A DNA stretch of 44,106 nucleotides from Treponema sp. (GTDB lineage: Bacteria > Spirochaetota > Spirochaetia > Treponematales > Treponemataceae), in NCBI GenBank assembly GCA_016292805.1, contig JAEDFM010000014.1:1-44106 (forward strand). The letters run 5' to 3'. Below the pieces are notes generated by a model. The model was not told where the DNA came from and ran no database searches. It saw only the letters and a program-made list of their open reading frames with translations. The position numbers and the translations under genes were made by a program. Shown here piece after piece: positions 32,963-41,585 of this stretch (position 1 is its first letter; every line of letters starts with the position of its first letter).

Positions 32963-33811
32963 ATGATTATTAATCACAACATGAGTTCTCTTTATGCTGA
33001 TCGTGTATTGAACATTTCTAATGATTCAATCATGAAGAACATGGAGAAACTTTCTTCTGGTGAACGTATCAATCGCGCAGGCGATGATGCATCAGGACTC
33101 GCAGTTTCAGAAAAAATGCGTAGTCAGATTCGTGGATTGAACCAGGCTTCTAAGAACATTTTGAATGGAGTTTCATTCATTCAGACAACAGAAGGTTATT
33201 TGCAGGAAACTACAGATATTCTTCAGCGCGTTCGTGAACTTGCTGTTCAGTCTGCAAATGGTATCTACAGCGATGAAGATCGTATGCAGATTCAGGTTGA
33301 AGTATCACAGCTCGTTGCTGAAGTTGACCGCATTGCTAGTCAGGCTCAGTTCAACGGTATGAATATGTTGACAGGTCGCTTTGCAGAAGGCACTGACAAT
33401 GTAATGCAGTTCCAGATTGGTGCTAATATGGACCAGAACGCTCGCGTTTTCATCGGAACTATGTCTGCACAGGCCCTTGGTCTTAAAGGTGCTCAGGGTA
33501 ACGATGAACAGATTTCTATTGCAACTCCAGAATTGGCAAATGCAGTATTGGGATCTGTAGATGCTGCACTCACAACTGTAGCAAAACAGCGCGCTGATCT
33601 TGGTGCATACCAGAACAGATTTGAAATGGCTGCAAAAGGTGTTGATATTGCTGCTGAAAATACACAGGCTGCAGAAAGCCGTATCCGTGATACAGACATG
33701 GCTTCTGAAATCGTTGAGTACACTAAGAACTCAATTCTCACACAGGCTGGTACAGCAATGCTCGCTCAGGCAAACTCACAGTCACAGACTGTACTTGGTT
33801 TGTTGCAGTAA
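32963..33811 (+). CDS. flaB: Flagellin core protein (FlaB type), copy 2
   Basis: A 282-residue flagellin core subunit of the periplasmic filament, with complete D0/D1 ends (MIINHNMSSLYADRVL; LSSGERINRAGDDASGLAVS; SRIRDTDMASEIVEYTKNSI; LAQANSQSQTVLGLLQ). I start at ATG 32963, after GGAGGG; the ATG five codons earlier contains that ribosome-binding site and would add a non-flagellin MEGTN. It is highly similar to copy 1 in both ends, so tandem duplication with divergence of the central part is likely. The gene is preceded by the structured leader and followed by a strong terminator, so it is a monocistronic unit. Confidence 0.95.
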   Translation: MIINHNMSSLYADRVLNISNDSIMKNMEKLSSGERINRAGDDASGLAVSEKMRSQIRGLNQASKNILNGVSFIQTTEGYLQETTDILQRVRELAVQSANGIYSDEDRMQIQVEVSQLVAEVDRIASQAQFNGMNMLTGRFAEGTDNVMQFQIGANMDQNARVFIGTMSAQALGLKGAQGNDEQISIATPELANAVLGSVDAALTTVAKQRADLGAYQNRFEMAAKGVDIAAENTQAAESRIRDTDMASEIVEYTKNSILTQAGTAMLAQANSQSQTVLGLLQ

Positions 33812-33865
33812 GTTTCTAAAAAACAAAGAGTTTACTAGATGTTTACTTTTTAGTTTTTATTGAAC

Positions 33866-33900
33866 AGGAAGGGGTGCGCCCCCCTTCCTATTCTTTTTTT
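33866..33900 (+). terminator. Strong terminator after the second flagellin
   Basis: AGGAAGGGG (33866-33874) pairs perfectly with CCCCTTCCT (33881-33889) around a 6-nt loop, followed by a T-rich tract to 33900. Confidence 0.93.
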
Positions 33901-33910
33901 TTCAGGAGAA

Positions 33911-33936
33911 AAATAATTTATTTACATAAATTATTT
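33911..33936 (+). repeat. AT-rich hairpin in the flaG leader
   Basis: AAATAATTTA (33911-33920) and TAAATTATTT (33927-33936) form a perfect 10-bp stem with a 6-nt loop, ending 4 nt before the AAGGAGGTG ribosome-binding site. A CAGGAG lies just upstream (33903-33908). Confidence 0.55.
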
Positions 33937-33951
33937 GCAAGGAGGTGAACT

Positions 33952-34338
33952 ATGAACACTATCAATCAAAGTTCTATGGTTCGTGTGGCAATGGATGGCC
34001 AGTCTCTTTACGCATCATCAAATGTAAGAAATACAGGAAATGAAGCAGTGCATATTGCTTCAAAATCCATCACTCCCACAGGAGCCCAGGTTGCTCAAAA
34101 TATTGAGCAGAGTATGGCAGAATTAAAAGCTGATTCTCAGCAGCTAGAAAAAATGTCTGAAATGGTTACAGGCTGTAAATTACGATTCAGTGTTAATAAA
34201 GAATTAAACAGTGTAATCGTAACTGTTGTTGACCCACAAACCAATCAGGTATTAAAGGAGATTCCATCAGAGGATATTCAGAAATTAAAACTCCGTATAA
34301 GAAAAGCTATTGGAAATCTTTTTGACGAAGTTGTTTAA
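33952..34338 (+). CDS. flaG: FlaG-family flagellar protein
   Basis: A 128-residue member of the FlaG family, a small cytoplasmic or filament-associated protein that influences filament length in other bacteria. The conserved C-terminal part is clear: LRFSVNKELNSVIVTVVDPQ, then TNQVLKEIPSEDIQKLK and a final helix. The N-terminal 60 residues are low complexity. The ribosome-binding site AAGGAGGTG is near perfect. It follows a strong terminator, so it either has its own unseen promoter or depends on read-through; it leads into fliD 25 nt downstream. Confidence 0.85.
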   Translation: MNTINQSSMVRVAMDGQSLYASSNVRNTGNEAVHIASKSITPTGAQVAQNIEQSMAELKADSQQLEKMSEMVTGCKLRFSVNKELNSVIVTVVDPQTNQVLKEIPSEDIQKLKLRIRKAIGNLFDEVV

Positions 34339-34363
34339 TTGCTGTTATTTTCTGTAACAAAAT

Positions 34364-36424
34364 ATGGCCGGAATTAATATTCCAGGCGTTACTGATCAGT
34401 ACAACACAAACGAAACTGTTGAAAAACTGATGAAAGTTGAACGAATTCCTTTAACAAGGGAACAAAAACAACTTGAAACATATAAAGCTGAACAGGACGC
34501 CTGGCGTGATATAAATATAAAACTCTCTTCACTAAGAGATAGTACTAAAACACTCTACTCTTATGATAATCCCTTTAACAATAAACTAGTAGACTCTACT
34601 CAGGCTGATGCAATTACTGCAGAAGCTACACGAAGTGCTCCAATTCAATCCTTTAAAGTTGATGTAATTCAGCCTGCTTCAGCAGATCGCTTATTAACTG
34701 ATGAACTTTCCATGGATTATAGAGTTGCACCTGGAGTTTATACATTTAAAGTTGGCGAAAAACAGCTTACAGTAAACTGGAAAGGTGGCAGCCTTAAAGA
34801 TTTTTCTACAGCCATCAATAAACGAGGCAACGGAATCATCAATTCCATGATTATTGGTGCCAGCCAGGGTAAAAGAACATTACTTATAGAATCTCTTGCT
34901 ACAGGAAAAGAAAATAAACTCATTTTCGAAGGAGCGGCAAAAGCCTTTGCAATGGAAACTGGAATGATCAGCCCAGTTACTACTTCTACCCTAACCTTTG
35001 GAAAAACAACATCAGAAGTTTCTGCTGTTCAAAAAATTGCTTCTAATGAACCAAAAAGAATGCCAGAGCTTTCAATTACCAGAACCTCAATTTCTACAGA
35101 AGGTGTTACAGTTCAACCTCGCGGAGCATATCAGGTTGGCATTCCTGCAGAAGTAAAGTCAAACACAAATAATCATATTTCTTTTACAGTAAAACCTTCT
35201 CAATTAACTGATATTACAATTGCCTTAAATCAACGCCCAGAAGAACCTGTTATTCAGGCAGCTGGCTTTGGTGAATTTGAAGGTATTGTTGTACATAACT
35301 TTGATTCAGATACAACTCTTACAAAAAATACTGAACCAATTGAACCAGTTGATCCAGTTCAGAATAAAAACATTATTTATGCAGTATTAAATGATGGCAC
35401 AGAAAAACCAATTTCTACACCAGCAATTCTCATAGATGAAGAAACTAAAATTGATATATCTGTATCAGAATATCCAGATTTAAAATCTATTGCTGTAAGG
35501 AATTATAATACAGGCTACTCATTTGAAGTATCTTCTTTTTCTGCTTATGATGCAGCTTCACAAGCTGGATACACACCAAATCATGCAGTTTCTATTGCTG
35601 ATGACGCAATTATCAAATACGAAGGAATTAAAATTACAAGACCTTCAAATAAAATTGACGATGTAATTCCTGAAATTACATTAAACCTTCACGAAAAGAC
35701 TGAAAAAACAGCTACAATCTCAGTAAAACCAGATACTGATGCCGCAAAGGATGCTTTACTTCAGTTTGTTGGTAAATATAACCAGACAGTAGCAAAATTA
35801 AACATTCTTACTCAGAATAAATCTGAAATTGTTGAAGAACTGGATTATTATACTGATGATGAAAAGGAAAAGGCCCGAGAACAGCTGGGCATGTTCCTTA
35901 CAGAACAATCTCTTTCAAGTATTAAAACAAATATGTCTTCAATTATTTCCGGATCATATAATTTTATAGATGATGCTGAAATAACTATGTTAAGCCAGTT
36001 AGGCATTGCAACTAATGCAGCTGGTTTCGGTGGCGGTTATCAGTCTTCAAAACTTCGCGGCTATCTTGAAATTGATGAGAAGAAGCTGGATGCTGCTTTA
36101 CAGGATCATCTTGATGATATTAAAGCTATTTTTGGTTACGACACTGATGGCGATATGATTATTGATTCCGGAATTGCATACAAACTTGATAAACAGATTG
36201 GTGCTTATACACAGATTGGTGGTATTCTGGCATTAAAAACATCAAGCCTGGATTCAAAAATCAAAAATTCTGAATCAAAGATCGCAAGACTTGAAGACCA
36301 GCTGAATGAGAAAGAAGCAAATTATCGCAATCAGTTCAGTTCAATGCAGGGAACATTAAATAGCCTTGAATCACAGCAGAATTCGATTTCTAACTTTACA
36401 AAACAACAACAGAATAACAGATAG
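34364..36424 (+). CDS. fliD: Flagellar filament cap protein FliD (HAP2)
   Basis: Caps the growing filament and directs flagellin insertion; here the filament lies in the periplasm. The 686-residue protein has the FliD N-domain (MAGINIPGVTDQYNTNETVE, then LMKVERIPLTREQKQLETYK and the helical DAWRDINIKLSSLRDS segment), a central beta-rich region (about 85-450), and the C-terminal domain (about 460-686) with the long coiled-coil end SKIARLEDQLNEKEANYRNQ. Length is in the upper normal range. No Shine-Dalgarno sequence is visible before the ATG at 34364 (AAAATATGG), so translation may be coupled to flaG. The next gene starts 11 nt downstream. Confidence 0.92.
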   Translation: MAGINIPGVTDQYNTNETVEKLMKVERIPLTREQKQLETYKAEQDAWRDINIKLSSLRDSTKTLYSYDNPFNNKLVDSTQADAITAEATRSAPIQSFKVDVIQPASADRLLTDELSMDYRVAPGVYTFKVGEKQLTVNWKGGSLKDFSTAINKRGNGIINSMIIGASQGKRTLLIESLATGKENKLIFEGAAKAFAMETGMISPVTTSTLTFGKTTSEVSAVQKIASNEPKRMPELSITRTSISTEGVTVQPRGAYQVGIPAEVKSNTNNHISFTVKPSQLTDITIALNQRPEEPVIQAAGFGEFEGIVVHNFDSDTTLTKNTEPIEPVDPVQNKNIIYAVLNDGTEKPISTPAILIDEETKIDISVSEYPDLKSIAVRNYNTGYSFEVSSFSAYDAASQAGYTPNHAVSIADDAIIKYEGIKITRPSNKIDDVIPEITLNLHEKTEKTATISVKPDTDAAKDALLQFVGKYNQTVAKLNILTQNKSEIVEELDYYTDDEKEKAREQLGMFLTEQSLSSIKTNMSSIISGSYNFIDDAEITMLSQLGIATNAAGFGGGYQSSKLRGYLEIDEKKLDAALQDHLDDIKAIFGYDTDGDMIIDSGIAYKLDKQIGAYTQIGGILALKTSSLDSKIKNSESKIARLEDQLNEKEANYRNQFSSMQGTLNSLESQQNSISNFTKQQQNNR

Positions 36425-36435
36425 GTAGGATTAAA

Positions 36436-37038
36436 ATGATTGATTTTTATATTAATGGCGATAAAGTTGATGTTCAGCTTGAAAATGAACAGACAGTTGG
36501 CGATATTCTTAACTCTTTTGAACAGACATGCGAAGAAAATGAGGCAGCTGTAATAGGAATCATTATTAACGACAAACAGATTACTGCAGATATTTTTGAT
36601 GAAGAAGCTAAAAAAGACATAAAAGAAGTTTCTAAAATAGAATTTTCTGTTGTAACAAAAACAGCCATTAAGGAATCTTTTACTGGACTTGCTACCCTTT
36701 TTTACGAATTGTCTGAAAAAATGCAGGAAATTCCAGTTGAGCTTCAGAAAGGTAACAATCAGGAAGCTAGCACATCTATTAAAAAACTTGCCGACAGTAT
36801 TGACCAGTTCTGCCATATTGCTGCATTGGCTTCTTTATTCCCAGAAACTTTTTCTAATGAAAAACTTGGAAATCTAAATTTCAAATCATTTCTTGAAGAC
36901 ATCTCTCCTATTCTTAAAGATTTTGAAGATGCACTTCAGAATAATGATACAGTTCTTGTTGGAGATTTATCTGAATACGAGATTTGCCCAAGATTACAGG
37001 CTATGTCTAAAGCATTGTCTGAGGCAGATTTTTCCTAA
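36436..37038 (+). CDS. Unknown protein in the fliD operon, possible flagellar chaperone
   Basis: A 200-residue cytoplasmic protein I do not recognise. Residues 1-75 look like a beta-grasp (ubiquitin-like) fold: two strands MIDFYINGDKVDVQLENEQT, a helix, then strands. The rest is helical and acidic (about 80-200). It lies directly after fliD, where fliS/fliT chaperones sit in Bacillus and many others, and no FliS or FliT sequence is otherwise seen in the window. A chaperone role is inference from position, not from homology. It is followed by the PilZ protein 21 nt downstream. Confidence 0.55.
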   Translation: MIDFYINGDKVDVQLENEQTVGDILNSFEQTCEENEAAVIGIIINDKQITADIFDEEAKKDIKEVSKIEFSVVTKTAIKESFTGLATLFYELSEKMQEIPVELQKGNNQEASTSIKKLADSIDQFCHIAALASLFPETFSNEKLGNLNFKSFLEDISPILKDFEDALQNNDTVLVGDLSEYEICPRLQAMSKALSEADFS

Positions 37039-37059
37039 TGGCTTTTAAAGGGGGAGTTT

Positions 37060-38166
37060 ATGTTTCTGTTTTTGGCAACAGGGTCACCAATTATGGCCCG
37101 TATAACATTCCCAATCATTTCATTTATTCTCTTCCTTGCAACAATTACTCTTTTTGTTGTATCCATCTGGTATTTATTTAAGAAAATAGATGCTTATAAA
37201 AAGTCTGAAAAACATCTTGAAAAAGAGAGAACCAGACCTACAACCTATAAAGATATTAAAAACTTTGCAAAATATTATCATCTTACTCCTGAACAGACAA
37301 AAATACTTTGGGAAGTTTGTTATATTACTAAATGCCACAACTTTGCATATTTACTTAAAGACATTAATCAAGTTTATGATTTATTCAAAAAAGCCTTTGA
37401 AATGGAGTTTTCTGTAAATACGCCACCAGAAAAACTGAATTCCTTCTTCTGCTTACTTTACAAAATAGAAAATATTGCATCTTTTGATGATACCTTAAAA
37501 ACAACAAAAGCCTTAAAAATTGGTTCTGTTGTTTTTTATCTGAATGCAAAAGGTGAACAATTCCCTTTCTATGTTGTAAAAAATACAGAAGATTTTTTTG
37601 TTCTTGAAATTCCAGAATTTCTTTATAACTCTGAAAAACGTCCAAAAATTCTTGAGCGACAAAGATTTATTTACAAAAACTCTGAAGGGACAGATTTTAA
37701 TTTCTGCGCAAGAATCAACCGATATGAACAAAGTTCTAATACTCAGTGTTTCATTATTGTTGCTCACACTGATAAAATCATCTCAACAGTACAGCGCCAT
37801 TATCGTCGTCAATTCATAGATAAAGATGTAAAATTCTTTGCCATTAAAATCAATGAAAACAGTAAAAAAGATGATGATATGTATATTTATTCAAATAAAG
37901 AATATTCGGCTCATCTTTCGAACATTTCTGCAGGTGGTTGCTGCATAAATGCACAGTTACCTGTTAAAGAATTACAGCACATCGGCCTTGATTTATGGGA
38001 ACTGGGTATCTCAGAAAAAGTTGTAGGAATTATCAGACAGACCCGCAGACTTCCAGAAGGCGGATTTGCATTACACATACAATTCACAAAGATTTCTTTG
38101 GAATCTAAAAATAAGTTATATATGCGTATTTACGGATATGATCAACTAGAAACTCTTGCGAACTAA
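37060..38166 (+). CDS. Membrane-anchored PilZ-domain protein
   Basis: A 368-residue protein with one N-terminal membrane span (about 14-40, PIISFILFLATITLFVVSIW), a helical middle (about 60-135), a beta-rich segment, and a C-terminal PilZ domain. The cyclic-di-GMP signature is present: R246-H-Y-R-R250 (RxxxR) and N288-I-S-A-G-G (N/DxSxxG). It is therefore expected to sense c-di-GMP at the inner membrane, in a YcgR-like layout. The position after fliD suggests control of motility. GGGGGAG lies 6 nt before the ATG. It is followed by an 87-residue unknown and tsaE/tsaB. Confidence 0.82.
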   Translation: MFLFLATGSPIMARITFPIISFILFLATITLFVVSIWYLFKKIDAYKKSEKHLEKERTRPTTYKDIKNFAKYYHLTPEQTKILWEVCYITKCHNFAYLLKDINQVYDLFKKAFEMEFSVNTPPEKLNSFFCLLYKIENIASFDDTLKTTKALKIGSVVFYLNAKGEQFPFYVVKNTEDFFVLEIPEFLYNSEKRPKILERQRFIYKNSEGTDFNFCARINRYEQSSNTQCFIIVAHTDKIISTVQRHYRRQFIDKDVKFFAIKINENSKKDDDMYIYSNKEYSAHLSNISAGGCCINAQLPVKELQHIGLDLWELGISEKVVGIIRQTRRLPEGGFALHIQFTKISLESKNKLYMRIYGYDQLETLAN

Positions 38167-38192
38167 AGGGAATTATTGTAATCTAGATAAAT

Positions 38193-38456
38193 ATGAAAGT
38201 TGCTGAGCTTAAGAATATACAGCGGGAAGAAGGACAGATTTTTTACTTAAGAAAATATAACTGTACTGCTGTACTGGAACTCCCAATTGAAACTGAAGAA
38301 GTACCAATTTTTTTCTCAATTGAATCAGATCCTTTTGGTCGTAAAAACATTGATCTTACTATTAATAGACAGATTAACTATCCTTTACTTCCAGTAAAAA
38401 AAGCACTTTTGGAGTTTATTCTTTCAGAAGATTCAGAAGGACGCTTACCTTGCTAA
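38193..38456 (+). CDS. Small conserved-looking protein, unknown
   Basis: An 87-residue soluble protein with no recognisable motif. The middle reads as beta strands (FYLRKYNCTAVLELPIE, VPIFFSIESD) and the end as a helix. The last 7 bases overlap the tsaE TTG start, which suggests coupled translation. No strong Shine-Dalgarno sequence precedes its ATG. Its composition and codon use match its neighbours, and it is in an intact operon, so it is probably a real gene. Confidence 0.6.
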   Translation: MKVAELKNIQREEGQIFYLRKYNCTAVLELPIETEEVPIFFSIESDPFGRKNIDLTINRQINYPLLPVKKALLEFILSEDSEGRLPC

Positions 38457-38881
38457 CTTTTACAACAAAATCACAAGAAGAAACTATTGCTTTAGGCCAG
38501 AAAATTGGCTCGAAACTTAAAAAGGGCGATATTATTGCTATGCAGGGAACATTGGCAGCTGGCAAAACTACAATCACTAAAGGTATAGCCCAGGCTTTAG
38601 GTATTACAGATACAATTACCAGCCCTACTTTCTGTTTAATCAGTGAATATTATGGAAAAATGCCTCTTTACCACATGGATGTTTATCGTCTTGAAGGTGG
38701 CGAAGATTTTATAAACCTTGGAACCGATGATATGCTCTATGGAGATGGTGTTTCAATCATTGAATGGAGTGAAAAAATTATGGATGAGCTTCCAAAAACT
38801 ACAATCATCTTAAAAATCACACCGCAGGACGATGGTTCCAGACTTATTGAAATTGATAACTGGCAGAATGGAGATTTATAA
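38450..38881 (+). CDS. tsaE: tRNA threonylcarbamoyladenosine biosynthesis ATPase TsaE
   Basis: The ATPase partner of the TsaB-TsaD complex that makes t6A37 in ANN-decoding tRNAs. The 143-residue protein has the P-loop GTLAAGKTT (33-41), the TSPTF segment near 60-64, HMDVYRLE near 78-85, and IIEWSEK near 104-110, all typical. The start is TTG at 38450 with AGAAGGA upstream; no ATG gives the family N-terminus. It overlaps the upstream gene by 7 nt and the tsaB start by 1 nt. tsaD is not in the window. Confidence 0.93.
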   Translation: MLTFTTKSQEETIALGQKIGSKLKKGDIIAMQGTLAAGKTTITKGIAQALGITDTITSPTFCLISEYYGKMPLYHMDVYRLEGGEDFINLGTDDMLYGDGVSIIEWSEKIMDELPKTTIILKITPQDDGSRLIEIDNWQNGDL

Positions 38882-39561
38882 TGAAAGCTTTAGCTGTTGA
38901 CAGTGCCGTTTCTAGATTAACAATCACTGCAAAAAATGATGATAAAACCTGTACTGCAATCTACAACATCGGAATGAAACAGTCAGAAACAATTGTTCCT
39001 GCCATAGATTATGTACTTTCAAAAACTGATTTGACTACTAAAAACTTAGATTATTTAACTCTTACCTCTGGTCCTGGAAGTTTTACAGGATTACGCCTTT
39101 CATTTTCTGCACTTAAGGCAATTGAATTGGCAACAGGAAAACCTCTTTATGGTCTTTCTTCATTAAAAGCTTATGCAGAACCATATATTGAATTTGATTA
39201 TCCAGTTTTAAGTTGTATTGATGCAAATAAAGACAGATTTTATGCAGGCATTTATTCAAAAGACGGAATGATTCTTGAAGACGGTGATTATTCAGTTGAA
39301 GAATTAATAAATAAAGTTTCATCAATCCGTAATCTTGTTATTGCTGGTCCAGATAATCAAAAATTCAAAGATTTATTAAAAACTGTAAATGCTTCAATTC
39401 AGATTATTGCGCCACAGTGCCAGCCAGTAACTACAGAAACTTTATTCAAACTTACAGAAGAAGAAATAAAAAAAGGAGCCGCACCTTTACAGGATTATGA
39501 CGGCCCCGTTTATTTAAGAGCAAGTGAAGCAGAAATTGTTCACTCACAGAAAAACTTTTAA
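38881..39561 (+). CDS. tsaB: tRNA threonylcarbamoyladenosine biosynthesis protein TsaB
   Basis: The non-catalytic ASKHA-fold partner of TsaD in t6A formation. Typical features: N-terminal VDSAVSRLTI, the signature SGPGSFTGLRLSFSALKAIE (about 63-82), PLYGLSSLKAYAE, and DANKDRFYAGIY near 115-126. Length is 226 residues. It starts at a TAATG overlap with tsaE. Its stop codon is directly followed by the reverse stop of csrA with zero spacing, so the two transcripts must run into each other. Confidence 0.93.
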   Translation: MKALAVDSAVSRLTITAKNDDKTCTAIYNIGMKQSETIVPAIDYVLSKTDLTTKNLDYLTLTSGPGSFTGLRLSFSALKAIELATGKPLYGLSSLKAYAEPYIEFDYPVLSCIDANKDRFYAGIYSKDGMILEDGDYSVEELINKVSSIRNLVIAGPDNQKFKDLLKTVNASIQIIAPQCQPVTTETLFKLTEEEIKKGAAPLQDYDGPVYLRASEAEIVHSQKNF

Positions 39562-39807
39562 TTATTTTTTGAACAATTTTGACAATTCACTCATTGACTC
39601 AATAGCTTTTGTATTTTCATTTTCTTCAACTACTGCAGCTTTATTTTCGTTCTGAATTGCATCAAAAACTTCCTGGCGGAAAACTTTTACATTTTTAGGA
39701 GCCTCTACACCAATCTTAACCTGGTCTCCATGAACATCAATCAGAGTAATTGTTATTTCATCTCCAATTTTTATTTTTTCATCAATTTTTCTTGAAAGGA
39801 TTAACAT
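39562..39807 (-). CDS. csrA: Carbon storage/translation regulator CsrA
   Basis: An RNA-binding dimer that blocks translation at GGA-containing leaders. The core (residues 1-55: MLILSRKIDEKIKIGDEITI, then VKIGVEAPKNVKVFRQEVFD) is canonical, with the RNA-contact R6 and the VFRQE stretch. At 81 residues it is about 20 longer than E. coli CsrA, and the extra tail (ENENTKAIESMSELSKLFKK) is helical; long tails are common in species that use FliW as antagonist. It overlaps the fliW stop by 1 nt (TAATG). A likely target is the flagellin leader at 31735-31773. Confidence 0.95.
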   Translation of the reverse strand: MLILSRKIDEKIKIGDEITITLIDVHGDQVKIGVEAPKNVKVFRQEVFDAIQNENKAAVVEENENTKAIESMSELSKLFKK

Positions 39808-40250
39808 TATTTTACTCCTTTAGACTTCAAAGCTTCAATAATATTTACCTTTGTAGACCATCGGTTATCATTAAGAATTACCTGCATGCACTGGTGATTC
39901 TTTTTATTAATAACAATTGGCCCCTGGAAATTAGCTGTAATTGGAGCTCCATTATTTGGAACTGTAACAATTGTCATAATGATAATATCTTCAGGTTTTG
40001 TAATTCCTATTTTTGCAAGTGTATCATCATCAATATCAGTTTCGTAAATTGAACTGATTAAAAATGGATCTACAATTAAAAATGCCAGGTTTGGATTTTC
40101 TGTAGACTGCAGCCAGATAAAAGGTTCATAATCAGAATCTACCAGGGCAAATTTTGTATATTCTTCAAAGCCAAACAAACCTTCAGGAATTGTGAGTAAA
40201 TTTTCTTCAGATATGTCCATTTTCCCTTTAGCTTTTGTCATTATTTCCAT
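39807..40250 (-). CDS. fliW: Flagellar assembly factor FliW
   Basis: Binds CsrA and flagellin in turn; when flagellin is exported, free FliW removes CsrA from flagellin mRNA. The 147-residue beta-barrel protein shows family features: LTIPEGLFGFEEYTKFALVD near 20-40, FIWLQSTENPNLAFLIVDPF near 44-63, and APITANFQGPIVINKKNHQ near 105-123. AGGAG lies 10 nt before the ATG at 40250. An ATG three codons on is a less likely start. It is coupled to csrA and 39 nt from flgL. Confidence 0.94.
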   Translation of the reverse strand: MEIMTKAKGKMDISEENLLTIPEGLFGFEEYTKFALVDSDYEPFIWLQSTENPNLAFLIVDPFLISSIYETDIDDDTLAKIGITKPEDIIIMTIVTVPNNGAPITANFQGPIVINKKNHQCMQVILNDNRWSTKVNIIEALKSKGVK

Positions 40251-40289
40251 TTTAAGTTGTCTCCTGTTTACTATAAATACTATAAATTA

Positions 40290-41534
40290 TTAGCGCATGT
40301 AATTAAGCAAAGTTGAATTATACATTTTACCAGCCTGACTCAAAGTAGCCTGATTTGTATAATCAAGCATTTTCAAATCTGTAATAGCTTTTGTAAAATC
40401 TAAATCACCTTCTCTACTAACCTGCTGAGTAACATCAAGAGCTAGCTTTGAACTTCGAGTAGCATTAAGCTGAGCTCTTTCGTATTCAGCACCACTTTTT
40501 GCAATTCTTGTTACAAGATTATTGATTCCCTGATCAAGTCCACCTAAAACACGACCACCAATAGATTCCTGATCACCTGTGAGCAATGCATTTCTAAAGG
40601 CAATAACAGTATCAAACATAGAACCCCCAGCAACTCTTACACCATCACCTAAATTATATGGTGGCTGCTGTGATGAATCTTTAATAATTCCAAGTTCATT
40701 TAATGCACTGCCTTCAACATCCTGAATCCAAAGCTGGCGAGCATCAGTAGTTGTAAGATTCAAAGCATTACGGATTGGATCAATACTAGCTTTTACTGCT
40801 GCTTCTGAATTATTGATTTTTGAAATAAGTGAATAGATATTATCACCTTCTGAAACCTTAATCTGAACACCATCTATTGCAATTACACCATCAGTGCTAG
40901 CCTGCCAGCTTGTTGCATCACGGGCACCAAAAAGCTGCTGATTTTCGGCCCAGAAAGTTTTATTTCCTGCATTATCGTTTACAAGATATTTATTTTCGTC
41001 AATTTCAACTTTATTAACATCAATATTTCCGTTGTAACGAACATTCTGAATTAAAGGAATTCCGGAACCTTCTACATTTCCAAGTTCAATATCAAAAGCA
41101 GTTGTTTTTACATTTGTACCTGCAAAAATTGAATTTCCATCAGAAGAAACCGCATTAGCATTTTGAATAAGTGCTTTAAGAAGTTCATCAACTTCTGTAG
41201 CCATGTTTTTAAGATCGTCTTTATTGTAAATACCATTGGCACCAGTAACAGCCAGCTCCCGCACTCTCTGCATAATATCCAGAGAATCAGTCATGTAACT
41301 TTCTCTTACAGAAAACTGGTCAGAAAGAGTTAATGCATTTTTTTCAAAATTATTTACACGAGTCAAATATGACTGGTAACGAACCATATGACCTGCAGCT
41401 AATGGATCATCTCTAAGCTGCTGAATCTTCTGCTGGCTGCCAATCTGATTATTTACTTTATTAAGTCGACTTTCCTGAAGTCTCAAATTACTCTGAGTAT
41501 TGTTATTATTCATCTGACTAGAAATACGCTGCAT
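40290..41534 (-). CDS. flgL: Hook-filament junction protein FlgL (HAP3)
   Basis: Joins the FlgK ring to the flagellin filament. The 414-residue protein has flagellin-like ends: MQRISSQMNNNNTQSNLRLQ start, DDPLAAGHMVRYQSYL near 42-57, MQRVRELAVTGANGIYNKDD near 85-105, and C-terminal ITDLKMLDYTNQATLSQAGK. The middle (about 150-330) is beta-rich. The leader has AGGAGG just before the start (TTCAGGAGGATAATCC), with two GGA motifs that could also bind CsrA. It is 51 nt downstream of flgK. Confidence 0.93.
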   Translation of the reverse strand: MQRISSQMNNNNTQSNLRLQESRLNKVNNQIGSQQKIQQLRDDPLAAGHMVRYQSYLTRVNNFEKNALTLSDQFSVRESYMTDSLDIMQRVRELAVTGANGIYNKDDLKNMATEVDELLKALIQNANAVSSDGNSIFAGTNVKTTAFDIELGNVEGSGIPLIQNVRYNGNIDVNKVEIDENKYLVNDNAGNKTFWAENQQLFGARDATSWQASTDGVIAIDGVQIKVSEGDNIYSLISKINNSEAAVKASIDPIRNALNLTTTDARQLWIQDVEGSALNELGIIKDSSQQPPYNLGDGVRVAGGSMFDTVIAFRNALLTGDQESIGGRVLGGLDQGINNLVTRIAKSGAEYERAQLNATRSSKLALDVTQQVSREGDLDFTKAITDLKMLDYTNQATLSQAGKMYNSTLLNYMR

Positions 41535-41585
41535 ATTGGATTATCCTCCTGAACCAAATTAAACTTCTGTTTATTCAGTTATTTT

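Noticed and set aside
33911..33936. Terminator between the second flagellin and flaG
   Set aside because: The stem is all A-T, is followed by the flaG ribosome-binding site and not by a T-run; the real terminator is at 33866-33900.
36331..36816. 161-codon minus-strand open frame across fliD and its neighbour
   Set aside because: Phe/Asn/Cys-rich translation opposite coding sequence; no start signal or homology.
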